Shown here piece by piece: positions 1 to 10,508 of a stretch of DNA of 64,000 nt. A program made the position numbers and the translations under genes. Under the pieces are notes generated by a model, which did no database searches, was not told where the DNA came from, and saw only the letters and a list, made by a program, of their open reading frames with translations. Source of the DNA: Spinacia oleracea (Eukaryota > Streptophyta > Magnoliopsida > Caryophyllales > Amaranthaceae); contig NC_079492.1 of the NCBI RefSeq assembly GCF_020520425.1, positions 109,403,157-109,467,156 on the forward strand, written 5' to 3'. Within the stretch, counting starts at the first letter, position 1; every line of letters starts with the position of its first letter.

Positions 1-640
1 AAGTCACAAAACGGGCCCGAGCCCAAACCTATAAATACTACTCCCTCCATTCCTTTTTGTTGTTCCCATTTCCTTTTTTGGCATTCCTATTTGTTGTACC
101 CATACTGAATCTTTACTATTTTTAGCCATAATTTTTATTTTTACCAAATTACCCTAAGATTCCCCACTATTTACCAAAAAACCTTAAGATTCTACTCTTA
201 TTCACACCTAAATTTCTCCACTTTCCTTATTTTATTCTTCTCTCTTCCCCATTCCCCCACCCATTTGAATCGCCCCTATCATGAATTCATGACAAACAAT
301 TCATTCATTTCTCTCTCTCTCTCTCTCTCTCTCTTCATTTCTCTCCTTCCTCCTCTAACTTTTCTCTATCTCTCTCTCTCCTCCAAAACCTATGCAACTC
401 TCAAGAACCCCAAATTGTTCTTCATTTTCCATCTTACTCTCACGTTTTCTCTCTCTCTCTCCTCCAAAATCTCTGATTTCTTAAAACACTAAGATTCTCT
501 CTCCTCCACAATATCTCTGTTCTTAAAATCTGGAGGTGAACTTTTAGATCGCCACCACCACCACCACACCTCCGCCACCGCCACCACCACCACCCTCCGA
601 AAAAAGCTGTAGAATACGTATTATGGATTTAGATGGTGAA

Positions 641-686
641 ATTCGACCATGAAAACTCTAGATCTAGAGTTTTCATGGTCGAATTT
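641..686. repeat. Perfect 46-bp palindrome
   Basis: Two 23-base arms, AATTCGACCATGAAAACTCT followed by AGA, meet at AGATCT with no loop. It lies inside the large Stowaway-ended element. The centre ACTCTAGATCT recurs near 43504 in an otherwise different context. Confidence 0.9.
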
Positions 687-759
687 GACCTCTAAATCCT
701 CAAAATCGTGATATTGAGATCACGTTGGTATGAATTTAATTTTGCCTTCTTCTTTCGAA

Positions 760-1330
760 TTTTTTAGGTTGATGTTTGTCGATTTTTTGACGAATTTCTG
801 GGTTATTTTTTGTTGAAATTTTGGGTTGATTTTGGTTTGGTTTTTTGGTTGATTTTAGTCGATTTATTTTGGTTGATTTTTGTCGATTTATTTTGGTTGA
901 TTTTGGTCGAATTTTGGGTTGAATTTTGTTAATTTATTGGGTTGGTTGTGGTCGAATTTTTGGGTTGATTTTTGTCGATTTTCTGGGTTGATTTTTGTTG
1001 AATTTTTGAGTTGATTTTGGTCGAATTTCTTGTCGAATTAATTTTTGTGTTGATTTGGTCGATTTTTTGCCTTGATCTTGGTCGAATTTTTTGGTTATAT
1101 TTGGTCGAATCTTGGGTTCGAAATTTGGTTGATTTTTTGCCTTGATCTTGGTTCGAAATTTGGTTGATTTTTCTGGTTTGAATTTAATCTGTTGAATTTC
1201 TTGTTTTGTTTTGTCGAACTTTCTGGGTTTTTTTGGTTACTTTTCTTGTTGATTTTCTGGTTTGAATTTTCTTGATTTTTTTTGTTCAAAATTTTGTTGA
1301 TTTTTCTGGTTTGAATTTAATCTGATATTA
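760..1330. repeat. Degenerate TTGATTTTGGTCGA-type repeats
   Basis: Variants of GGTTGATTTTTGTCGA repeat irregularly about every 15-40 bases. The plus strand is strongly T/G rich and C poor, so long open frames on the minus strand here are composition artefacts. The block fills the interior of the 41-1541 element. Confidence 0.7.
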
Positions 1331-1614
1331 TTTTTGTTATTAATAATAAAATATCTCTCATTTATCTTATTTTTTAAATATTTTCTCTCTCTTAACTTTA
1401 TTTTAAAATATATAATCTCTTACACCCAATCATTATCCTTACACCCAATCATTACTCTTATCCCAATACAAACCAAGATTCCAGTTTTCTTAAAAACCAC
1501 CCAACATTCCTTAGGGGAACAACAAAAAGGAATGGAGGGAGTACTTTTCTACTTCGGTAGCGGGGACCAGATAATTCATTATTCTCAAGAGCCCATACAC
1601 TCTCCTTAGCTAAA

Positions 1615-1740
1615 CTCAAATTCAGGTTGACATCATCAAGTGGACGTCACCCTAAACTCAAACTCAAGTTAACGTCATCGGATGACTGTCACCCTAAACT
1701 CAAACTCAGGTTGACGTCATCAAACGACTGTCACCCTAAA
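1615..1740. repeat. Three tandem 42-bp units
   Basis: Units start at 1615, 1657 and 1699. Each follows the pattern CTCAAACTCAGGTTGACGTC, then ATC, then a variable stretch ending in CACCCTAAA. Each unit carries a TGACGTCA-like core (TGACATCA, AACGTCAT, TGACGTCA). They lie directly outside the right end of the Stowaway-ended element. A bZIP binding role would be inference only. Confidence 0.85.
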
Positions 1741-2098
1741 ATCAAATCCGGGTGTCATACACGTGTCACCGTCAGCTGCGGAACAGAATCAGAGGACTTA
1801 GTTTATTTTCTTGTAAACTGTCAAATACAGAGATTGTACCCAAACATTCAAATATCAATAAAATTACTTTGTTACATTATTTTCTATCTTATTTTACTAG
1901 ACTAGAAATTTTGTGTAAACAGAGTCATATTCACTCCATGTAATCTTCAAATACATACAAAAAAATGTCAAATATGGTTTGGATAATGTTTGAACCCCCA
2001 ACCTTGAGTTTAAACAATAAAGCATTTATCACTAAGACATGGCATGTTTTATGTTATTGTTGCGAAAAATGTAAGTAAATGTAAATGTTTTTAATGTA
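1741..2098. other. AT-rich spacer with a tRNA-like remnant
   Basis: No gene is seen. On the minus strand around 1985-2045, a box-A-like TTAGTGATAAATGC and a box-B-like GGTTGGGGGTTCAAA suggest a tRNA-derived SINE remnant. Confidence 0.4.
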
Positions 2099-2134
2099 GT
2101 AACTCGGTGCATCGCCCTGGCCCAAAAACTAGTT
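2099..2134 (+). mobile_element. Helitron-like 3-prime end
   Basis: CGGTGCATCGCCCTGG is followed by CCCAAAAACTAGT. A GC-rich imperfect hairpin about ten bases before a terminal CTAGT is the layout of plant Helitron 3-prime ends. The matching 5-prime TC end was not located, so the element's extent is unknown. Confidence 0.4.
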
Positions 2135-2158
2135 TATAAATTAATATGAAGAAATAAA

Positions 2159-2243
2159 CCACAATTGGTAGTTGGTTAAGATGGTAATGAAACTTATCAT
2201 CTACACATGAGGTCTTGTGTTCAAATCTCATTGTATTAGTTTT
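2159..2243 (+). mobile_element. tRNA-derived SINE-like module
   Basis: TGGTAGTTGGTTAAGATGG resembles a pol III A box. About 35 bases later GTCTTGTGTTCAAATCTC resembles a B box. No tRNA cloverleaf is credible. Read as a SINE head or a tRNA-like module within another transposon. Confidence 0.45.
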
Positions 2244-2516
2244 TGATTGTCCATGACATGACATGACATTTGGTGAATGGATAATGTGGCATAAAGGGAA
2301 GAATACTACGTGCCACATAGACGTTTTTCACAGCGCCTTTTAGTATTGATTAGTATAGATTATAATCCTATTTGAATAAGTGATATTTCCCGCATTAAAA
2401 TTTAATGGTTACATTTTGACTTTCTACAAGAACTGGCATAATGATTCTAGAGTAACTAAAATAGAAAATATATTATAAGAAGTAATATTGAGTAATAAAG
2501 GAGAGGCATTTACTTA

Positions 2517-2560
2517 AACTAGCTATTTTTAGGCTCGGACGACGCTTCGTGTTACTGCAT
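2517..2560 (-). mobile_element. Helitron-like 3-prime end, opposite orientation
   Basis: On the minus strand, CACGAAGCGTCGTCCGAGCC is followed by TAAAAATAGCTAGT. It shares the GCC-T/C-AAAAA-CTAGT ending of the 2099-2134 feature but points the other way. Confidence 0.35.
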
Positions 2561-2650
2561 TTATATTATTCTTATTTGAAAATATTATTAATCAATTCCC
2601 TTTTTATTACATTTACTAGTTTTTGTTTTTACAATGATAACATATAACAT

Positions 2651-2712
2651 GTTATAGCGCAGTGGTAAACACCTCATTATTTAAATGTGAGGTCGAGGGT
2701 TCAAGTCTTATA
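2651..2712 (+). mobile_element. tRNA-like SINE module
   Basis: TAGCGCAGTGGTAAACACC (A-box-like) is followed by GAGGTCGAGGGTTCAAGTC (B-box-like) at SINE spacing. No functional tRNA fold is apparent. Confidence 0.5.
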
Positions 2713-2831
2713 CATACCCCATTTCTAAATTTTTAAATAAATAAAATTTACTTAAAAAGAAGTGCTAATAAGCGCGTGCCACGATTATCTTGATTTCTGT
2801 TTATGTTGTTAAGAGCAATTCTAAAATAGTA

Positions 2832-3038
2832 CTCCATCTGTTTCATAATGTTCCCCACTTTTTCATTATGTGCGGTCTCCAATGTACTACTTTGACCATT
2901 GATAGTTTTAATTTCGCATTAGTAAAGTTATAAAAAAAAATTAGAAAATGTATATTGAAACGAATCCAATGATATGTCACCTGTTAATATTTTGACCATA
3001 TGAATAGTAACATGAGGAACATTATGGAACAGAGGGAG
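2832..3038. mobile_element. Stowaway-like MITE
   Basis: CTCCATCTGTTTCATAATG on the left pairs with CATTATGGAACAGAGGGAG on the right, about 207 bp apart. The left border is TA and the right border is CA, so the target duplication has decayed. Confidence 0.75.
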
Positions 3039-3054
3039 CAGTTGCCTATTCCTA

Positions 3055-3327
3055 CTTCCGTTTCGAAATAATATGAACACTTTTTTTTGGTAGAATAATA
3101 TGAACACTTTGACTTTCACACATTTCAATTTGACTATCATTTGTGATTTATGGTTAAGGAAAAATATAGTCATGCGGGGTCTTGTTTGATTCGTCTCGAT
3201 ATGTATTTTCGAAATATCAACTTTTTATAATGTTTACGAATACAAAATTAGAGATATCAATGTCCAAACATTTACATCGGCAAGCGTGAAAAGGTAAACT
3301 GTCCCCATAATTTCAAAACGGAGGGAA
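3055..3327. mobile_element. Degraded Stowaway-like MITE
   Basis: CTTCCGTTTCGAAATAAT pairs with ATAATTTCAAAACGGAGGG at the right end, with TA on both sides (3053-3054 and 3328-3329). The left terminal repeat has been interrupted by the micro-insertion at 3084-3093. Confidence 0.65.
3067..3110 (-). mobile_element. Micro-insertion (10 bp) with 17-bp target duplication
   Basis: AATAATATGAACACTTT occurs at 3067-3083 and 3094-3110. Between the copies lies only TTTTTGGTAG, which reads CTACCAAAAA on the minus strand. A poly(A)-ended insert flanked by a long direct repeat is the product expected of LINE-type target-primed reverse transcription, here with almost no element sequence. Confidence 0.7.
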
Positions 3328-3354
3328 TACACTTTAGTATTCGGATTTGCGTTC

Positions 3355-3600
3355 ATTAAGGCCACGTTCTATTCGACTTATTTTGACTGAACTTATATTA
3401 TCTGAACTTAATTGAATTTATCTGAACTTATGTTATCTGGAAAAAAAAAACCTATTTTGTCTAAAATAAACTTATTTGTATGAGAAAATGTGGAAAAAAA
3501 CTTATTTTTTCTGAACTTATACTATCTGAACCTAATTTAATTGAACTTAACTTAACTAAATTGAACTTATGTGGACTTATTTTGTTTGAGTGCAGCAGTC
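3355..3600. repeat. Clustered CTGAACTTAT motifs
   Basis: About ten variants of CTGAACTTAT/TTGAACTTA lie within 245 bp, in a block that starts GGCCACGTTCTATTCGACTT. This may be a small TIR element with repeated subterminal motifs. Clear terminal repeats and a target duplication were not resolved. Confidence 0.5.
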
Positions 3601-4112
3601 ATATACACTATGGTCTCTACCCATGATTATCATGAATGGACGAAACAGATAATGAGAATTGAAAATGAGGGACCAAAGTCGGATATCAAACCTCTGTGTG
3701 AACAAACAGAGCGATTTAGGACTGTAATTTCCCACTAAATCTCATTAAAAATACAGTTCACCTTAGTGTTACTAGCAGTAACCTAACATATCATTAAACG
3801 ACACCAAAAACCAGAGGAATCAAAACGTATAACAAGGGGAACTAAAACAGGTCAATAAGATAGCACCATAAATAACAAATGATAAACCTAAATTCTGAAA
3901 ATTCATACTGTCAATCAACAAGTTTTAAGGTATTAATCAATTCTATCATTGTATTACGATTTTCAATCACCAAAATTGAGTACTATAATCACCAATTCAC
4001 CATATTGTAGAGAAGGCTTCCCCAAAACAATTGCAGGGAAGTCTCAAACACTTTCAGATACTTGATTCATATTGAAATTCCACTAAAGTTAAAAAGAAAC
4101 TTAGTTGTTCAT
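3601..4112. other. Intergenic, no feature recognised
   Basis: AT-rich sequence with no credible coding frame or repeat on either strand. Confidence 0.5.
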
Positions 4113-4192
4113 GATTCCTGAGCAAGCTTCTCGAAGATATCGCTGTCTCTTTGATGCTCATCGCCTTGCTGGTATTCTGATGTCAGGGTTGG
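4113..4192 (-). pseudogene. Histone H2B gene fragment
   Basis: About 80 bases match the intact H2B gene at roughly 9826-9903 in the same orientation. Shared stretches include GATTCCTGAGCAAGCTTCTC, GATGCTCAT and GATGTCAGGG, with substitutions and a small deletion in between. On the minus strand the recognisable core reads [10 protein letters not shown] in one frame. Nothing of the rest of H2B is present. It looks like a captured or duplicated scrap of a histone gene, not a functional copy. Confidence 0.8.
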
Positions 4193-5920
4193 TTCCTTTT
4201 GAAACAGCATGGTGATGGTAATCTGACAGCATCCGAATCTCCAGACAGGCCGACAAGATCAATGTGTTAATCCTGATAAAAAGGTATACATTATTCATAT
4301 ATGGCTGTATCACATATAGCAGCAACTGTAGATATCTGAAAATTCAAATAAAAGCCAGTTAAATTTGCAGAATGTTAGTCACTCTCCGGTTGCACATTGC
4401 AGTACACGTACATGGTACCACTTAATGATGCACTGACCCCCAAGAATGTTACTGATGATAGCCAAGGATTAAGGACCATTGAACAAGTTTTACAGCTTCA
4501 CACACCTTGCCAAACATCCATCTCAAATATACACCCTTACTACTTAGACCAGGTTGTACAAATAAATAGTTCGGGGGCCAAATTCAGATATTTCTCATAG
4601 AATGCATGTAACAGGAAATTAACTATCTACCACATCACCACGTAGCAATCACATTATTCAAGTTATTGGCATAAACGCAGCATTCAAGTGCGGAACTAAG
4701 TGCTTACGTAACCTCGGGGAAGGAAGAAGGGTAATGCCAGAATAAAATCCTGTAACCTGGGCTGTAAGAAGCCTTTCATATATGCTGATAGGCTTCAGTC
4801 GGCAAAAATGTGGTGTTATTTATCCTTTAAACCTATTGGAATCAGATATCTCTTTTGCCTAATAATGGAGGAGGTTGAAAAATACTCTAGGAACTTCCTT
4901 TACTCCAAACAAGGCTCTAGTATTCCAGGATTTAAAAGCTATCCTAAAGTGGCAGGTGGCCGGAATGTCGCACCCACAAAGCAGCAGCCAATAAGCTGAT
5001 AAAAAGTGGGGCTCAGAAGATAGCAGACTTACAGTTAAAAATAATCTTTAATTGCTGAGATTTGACGAGTTCAGTTGGTAATGGGCACGATGTTCTGCAT
5101 CACACTACTTATTTCTTTCAAGTTTATATATGATGTTTGTGTGGCTCGTATGCTAAAGTTTCTTAGAGGAAGGTTTTGAGAGGTACAAGAGCTAGTTCAT
5201 GCGCATATGTGAGAGCCTTGAAAATGTTCAACTCTTCTTTTTCAGTGTAAATACTAAATAGTCTAAATCAGTGTGGACAAAGGCCAGTGATTTCCTGAAG
5301 GTCTTGGGTTTACAACGACCACTTAATGGTTTTGACTCACAACTGACTTGAGGTAAACTTGAGTCAAGCAGCCATCCCATATCGTCTGTACACAAAGGTT
5401 TGAGATCTTAAAACAGAATTTTAACCCAGATGGTTGGATAACAGAGATTATTTTGTAAGGTCCTGCAAATGAAGAGTTCCCCTTCCCAACTCTACCAAGA
5501 AGACGGGTGAATACTGATGTTTTTGAAGGGCCTGATACTACTGATCTAAGTGATGTATTCAACACTTTGAGCATACTCCGTAAAATAAATTAAAAAAATT
5601 AAAAAAAAAAAAGGTAATCCAAAAGCCTCTTGGAAATCAGCAAAATAACATCCAAACAACAGTCTGAAGGGGTGAGTAGCAGTCAGCAACAGCCCTTAGG
5701 CCATTCCCCATTACTTGTTATGAGCAAGCTTAAATAGTGGCTGTGTGCTTTTTAAAGAAATAGATCTATACTCGGAAACATAGCAATCCCCATTTACTTC
5801 TTAAAGCATAGATATTCCTTTCTACAACTTCCAGGTTGGATTCACCATTCATGTGGAAGAGCTCGACACCAGGAAAACTGATCTTAGACCAAGAAAACAG
5901 TAGAAAAACATACTTGGCAT
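4193..5920. other. Intergenic, no gene recognised
   Basis: Short open frames occur (for example minus 5323-5574, 83 codons, ending in LKSVVSQNH), but none shows a family I recognise. Fragments near 5740-5890 (minus) could be exon or transposon debris. No splice structure could be supported. Confidence 0.4.
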
Positions 5921-5924
5921 ACTA

Positions 5925-8900
5925 AATTATCCAACTTCAGGTACAGGTACAGGTGGTCAAATTTCTATCATAAGCCATATATTCCAAATTATCCAATTTC
6001 TATTATATTCCAAAATACAAAAGTTAGATCTGTCAGCTTCTCAAAAAATTTAGCCGTCAGGCCTGGTGGCACCCACATAAGCCTCAACTTCATAATCCTA
6101 TTAAGTAATTCGATCAGATGTATAATCAAATATCACTTGAACTAAACAAATTTACGAAAGGGGAGAAAAAGAAATGTGTTGAGAAAGGGCTCAGAAAACC
6201 TTGGATGCAGTACAAATAAAATGTTCTGATCATTCCTTTGATGTACTGCCTGCATATCACACACAGCTAAATCTTTGTAGACAGACCAGAATGTTAACCT
6301 GCTTCATAGATCAGCAACAAATTAGCATCCAATGATAATATTTACAAGGGTATGTTTTCTAGGCTACTTGAGAAAGTCACAGTTTGATATATACGATACA
6401 CAAGATACAGACAATATCAATATCATAATTGAGCTTATTCAATTTAAGATGCCAACTTCCAAGCCAAAATTTTAATAAGGCCTAAAAAGAAAATTACATC
6501 GAAATACGTCTCAATAAGTTAAAAATCAGAAATAATTAATAGCAATCAAACACTCCAACTTCCAAGCAATTCAGGCTAGCATATAAGGTCATAAAACACA
6601 TAAAGAGTGAAGGCGCAACAAAAAGGCTCGGAAAATCTTTGACTAGAAAGAGAGATGGCTCAGGCCAGGGAAATCCAAAAACCTCTAAAAAAACCAAGAA
6701 TTAAAAGCAAATAATGCAGCCAAAACAGAGGCATCCATTTCACACTATCAAATGCTTGCATATATCCAAAAGGATGAAAGTAAACCCAGACCAAAATCTC
6801 TACGTTTACCTCCTCTTGACATATTTGTGTGGGTTGTGCCTGATAACACTTAAAGAGAAACTCTGCCTTAGTTGGTTAGTTATTGGGAATTTTGCCCAAC
6901 AGTTAGTGGGCGTGTATCTCAGCCTGCCTAGCAAAACTAATGATTGCAGAAACAATCATAATAGCAGCATGATTTGCAACAGAATGACAGTCCCGGATCC
7001 GTAATCTACTTCATGTGTAATTTCATGCTTGATTCCTTCGCACAATGTACTCCCGTATTATTCATAATAGGAAGCACCATAAATTTTGAGTATAAACTAC
7101 AACAATTTCTGCAAAAGAACATTGGTGCCATATAAGGCTAAACTATTATCGTTGTGCAATATTTAGCAACCTGACCTAATTCATTCGCCCATACCATTCA
7201 CACCAGTCGCTCAAATGCAATGATAACGAACAAACTGAGGAATGAGCTTCTCCTGAATGCAAAGCATCTCCATAAATTATTTGAACACTTCAAGCAATAA
7301 TCACACAGAATATAATTTCAAATTAGTAGTATAAGAACTTGTATACAACAGTATTCAGACACTTGGGGCAAAGCATACTACATTATCCAACTACAGATTG
7401 AGGTGGTAAATTTTCAAAAATAAAAGTTAGGTTCCATATACTCCATTTATACCATGTCTCAATCAACCTCTCCGGAAATTTAGATGTGATAGTGTTATTC
7501 AGATGTATATAACCAACCATCATCTGTGAAGTGCACAAATTTACAAGGGCTCAGAAAACCTTGGGTGCAGTAACCAAACAGCAGATGCCAACTGTTCTCA
7601 TCAGTCAGTTGCTTCATTTCTAACACATGCAACTAAATGTTCATACGTGGACCAAAATGTTAATCGTACGTTGAAGAATGATCCAGGAAAATATATAAAG
7701 CAGACAGAACAACCATTATCTATACTCTATAGCATACCTGAACTGAATCAAAAAAGTTAAACAATTGGGGGTTTACTAATTTAAGAAAACAAACATAAGG
7801 TTAAAGCATACATGAACAATATGGGAAGCAGCATCTATATGATAACTGAGCTTATCAAATCAACAAGTCCAGAAAACAGAATAAAAACCACAAGGCGTAA
7901 GAAAGAAAATAAATTGAGCCGAAATTAGTAACTGCATCAAATCAGGTACAAAAACAATACCAAGAGCAATCAAACACTAACTTTCAAACTGCATCCAATC
8001 AGATTCGGAAACAATCCCAAGATCATGAAAATACATTACCAAAACTGGAACTGAATCATCTATATCAAACTATATCAATTGATTACATATGCTAGGCTTG
8101 TCTAAGAGAGGGAAAGGCAAGAACATAGCCAGATGAAACAGTAAATTGTAAACCCCTATCAAACTCTCCTAGTTTACCTCCTCCAGACATACTTGAATAT
8201 TCTCTGCAGTGAGCAAACATGTATCTAAGTTTGCAGACATTACAACATGATTTGCATTTACTGAGTGATCGCCAGATTCATAACCAACTCCATTCCTAAA
8301 TGTCCATGTTTGACTCCTTTGCACAACGTATTACTTAGGAAGTATAAATAACAAAAACCCTGCATAAGGAAAATACTGGCAGGGAAGAACCATATTATGC
8401 AGCATCAGGTCAATGAGAAGATAAATTTAAGACCGATCATCGTCAAATACACGAGACGAGAACAATTGCATTGATAATCTTGTTATTGCTAAATTCTTCC
8501 ATACCAGATAGAGCTCAACTTGTTATTGCCAAAAAGATCACAAGGCCTACGAAATAAAAATCTATCAAAATAGAGCTCAACTTACTCAACTATATCAGAT
8601 CAGAATCGGAAACAATCCCAAGAGCAATCAAACACTCCGATTGCAAGACAATTTAGGCAGAACCTTGAATACTTAGCAGTCAGAACATGAAAATACATAA
8701 ACCGAAAAGCGTGCAATAAGTGAATACTGTAAATTCCGGTCAAAATCTCTTAGTTTACAGCTTACCAAGGACATACTTGTGCCTGATTAGGAGATTCTCT
8801 GGCTTAGTTGTTGGGTGTTTCCCCGCTGTAATTAGACAGGTATCTCAGCCTGCCTATCAAAAGTAAGGTTTGCAGGAATTAAGCATCATAGCAGCCTGAT

Positions 8901-9000
8901 TTGCATTTACAAAATGATTTGCAGAAATTAATGATCTATTTGGTTCCGTTGCACAATGTACTGTATTAATTAAGGAGAAAAACAGAGGATTGAGCTTACC
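5925..9000. repeat. Three degenerate copies of a block of up to 1.4 kb
   Basis: The anchors recur in the same order. CTCAGAAAACCTTGG is at about 6190 and 7551. TCTCAGCCTGCCTA followed by a CAAAA run is at 6918 and 8852. A pair of GATTTGCATTTAC motifs marks the second and third copies, and GTTTAC followed by GACATA, TTTGTG or CTTGTG lines up near 6805, 8175 and 8755. I place copies at roughly 5925-7365, 7366-8575 and 8576-9000, heavily diverged and with deletions. The block lies just downstream of the H2B gene. No protein is encoded. Confidence 0.6.
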
Positions 9001-9674
9001 ATGATTAATGCTAACCATTTCCAACATAATTATCCCCTAAATTTCATTACTCCTTCATCTGAGTACAGGCAATAATCACAAAGAGCACACCACAGTTTCA
9101 TGTTATCTATACCAGCTTCCTTTCAGAATCATACTACAAAAAATCTCATAATTATTTACTTGCTGTTTATTGGAATCTGCAATTTCCCCATATATCAGAT
9201 TTAGTTCACATTTTATCTAAATGAAAACCTCTCCATTTTACATCACAACAAAAACTTTTCGCAGATTTTCCAATTTTTCATTAAACTGTTCACAAACCCT
9301 AACAGATCATCATCAAAAAGTTCGTGTGAAAATGACTGGTTCAAACAGAAATTAAAAAATTAACATTAATCAGATTCTATGTACGCCGAGACATAGAAAA
9401 TTTATTGTACATACATTAATCTGATCATTTCAATTACTGCATACGAAACATCAACCATTTCAGAAACAAAATGCAAAAGAAAAGGAAAATAACACAATGA
9501 TTTTCACAAAAGCATTTCCATTAAACTGCAAGATTAGATACATCATTACAAAACCTATTCAATAACAGAACAAAATACCACCATGACCCTATCCCACATC
9601 TCTCCCATTTTCACAACACAAACCCTAATTCCTACCATAAAACCCCAAATTCAACAACAGCACTAAAACCTAAT
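9001..9674. other. H2B 3-prime flank
   Basis: AT-rich sequence downstream of the H2B stop on the minus strand, presumably including its 3-prime untranslated region. No other feature seen. Confidence 0.5.
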
Positions 9675-10106
9675 TTAAGAGCTAGTAAACTTGGTAACAG
9701 CCTTAGTACCCTCAGAAACGGCGTGCTTAGCGAGTTCACCGGGAAGAACAAGCCTGACAGCAGTCTGAATCTCTCGGGAAGTGATGGTAGGCTTCTTGTT
9801 GTAACGAGCAAGTCTGGCGGATTCCTGAGCAAGCTTCTCGAATATATCGTTGATGAAGCTGTTCATGATGCTCATTGCCTTACTGGAGATTCCGATGTCA
9901 GGGTGAACTTGCTTGAGAACCTTGAAGATGTAGATCTTGTAGGTTTCAACGCTCTTCTTGTGCCTCTTCTTCTTCTTGTCTCCGGCAGCTGCTCCGGCTT
10001 CTTTTGGGAGTTTCTTCCCGGCCTTTGGCTTCTTCTCTGCCGGGGCTTTCTCAGCGGCGGCGGCCTTCTTCTCCTCTGCGGGCTTCTTCTCTGCCTTGGG
10101 CGCCAT
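9675..10106 (-). CDS. Histone H2B (intronless, complete)
   Basis: Encodes 143 residues of core histone H2B, which pairs with H2A in the nucleosome. Residues 1-50 form the basic Ala/Lys/Pro tail ([20 protein letters not shown] and onward, ending [10 protein letters not shown]). The histone fold follows from about residue 50, with [20 protein letters not shown], then [20 protein letters not shown] and [20 protein letters not shown]. The C-terminal AVTKFTSS contains the lysine that is mono-ubiquitinated in plant H2B. Length and absence of introns are normal for the plant family. A TATA box lies 108 bases upstream on the same strand. A partial copy of this gene lies at 4113-4192. The first ATG in frame matches the family start. 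Confidence 0.97.
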   Translation of the reverse strand: MAPKAEKKPAEEKKAAAAEKAPAEKKPKAGKKLPKEAGAAAGDKKKKRHKKSVETYKIYIFKVLKQVHPDIGISSKAMSIMNSFINDIFEKLAQESARLARYNKKPTITSREIQTAVRLVLPGELAKHAVSEGTKAVTKFTSS

Positions 10107-10213
10107 TGATGTGATGAGAGGGAAAACTTGGAAGTTTGTTGAGTTTTTCTGTTTATGAGTAGATAGAGAAAGAGAGATATTTGCGGTGTGTTTGAGAAAT
10201 TGTTTGAGATCTT

Positions 10214-10221
10214 TATTTATA
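10214..10221 (-). promoter_or_regulatory. TATA box of the H2B gene
   Basis: TATAAATA on the minus strand, 108 bases before the ATG. Further upstream, near 10416-10424, CCGGATCGG carries the CGGATC core of the plant histone octamer element, and GACGTGGCA near 10380 is a G-box-like site. Those last two are suggestive only. Confidence 0.65.
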
Positions 10222-10448
10222 GGAAATCAAGGTTTGGTCTTATTGGACAAATTTGGGAGGCACGGATTGATGAGGTGGACTTGAGAATATGCGTTGATTT
10301 GTTCCTCTTTGAGTATTGATCCAACGGGTGAAATTAAAAAGAATTGAGAGGGAAAATGCCGCGCGTGTTTGGTTGTCAAAGACGTGGCAGAAATTAATAG
10401 GTTTGCTTGTTTTTCTCCGGATCGGTGACATGGCAGTAAGACAAACCT

Positions 10449-10492
10449 GGGCTCTTTACATTTTTTTTTGGTCGAAAGGGCTCTTTACATTT
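10449..10492 (-). mobile_element. Micro-insertion (14 bp) with 15-bp target duplication
   Basis: GGGCTCTTTACATTT is present at 10449-10463 and 10478-10492. The insert TTTTTTGGTCGAAA reads TTTCGACCAAAAAA on the minus strand. This is the same architecture as the events at 3067, 19529 and 57108. Confidence 0.75.
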
Positions 10493-10508
10493 GCGCTCGA
10501 ATTTTTAA

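Larger units (their letters stand above)
41..1541. mobile_element. Large Stowaway-ended element (about 1.5 kb)
   Basis: The left end CTCCCTCCATTCCTTTTTG and its inverted counterpart at the right end, about 33 bases with few differences, are each bordered by TA (39-40 and 1542-1543). That is the Tc1/mariner Stowaway signature. The subterminal sequence resembles the 390-bp Stowaway at 61983-62372, but here about 1 kb (roughly 262-1335) sits in the middle. That interior holds a CT-rich stretch, CCA/CCG triplet runs, a perfect palindrome and TTGATTTT-type repeats. No transposase reading frame is visible, so it is non-autonomous. Short open frames inside are low-complexity and not credited as genes. 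Confidence 0.75.

Noticed and set aside
265-492. 75-codon Ser/Leu-rich frame
   Set aside because: It comes from a CT microsatellite-like stretch inside a non-coding transposon.
1095-1289. Asn/Gln/Lys-rich frame on the minus strand
   Set aside because: Produced by the TTGATTTT repeat composition.
2159-2712. Functional tRNA genes
   Set aside because: A and B boxes are present, but the stems of a cloverleaf do not form, so they are read as SINE-like.
5323-5574. 83-codon frame on the minus strand
   Set aside because: GPYKIISVIQP faintly resembles an integrase tail, but nothing else supports an element or gene.
9723-10109. Long open frame on the plus strand opposite H2B
   Set aside because: It mirrors the codon bias of the H2B gene on the minus strand and has no family resemblance.
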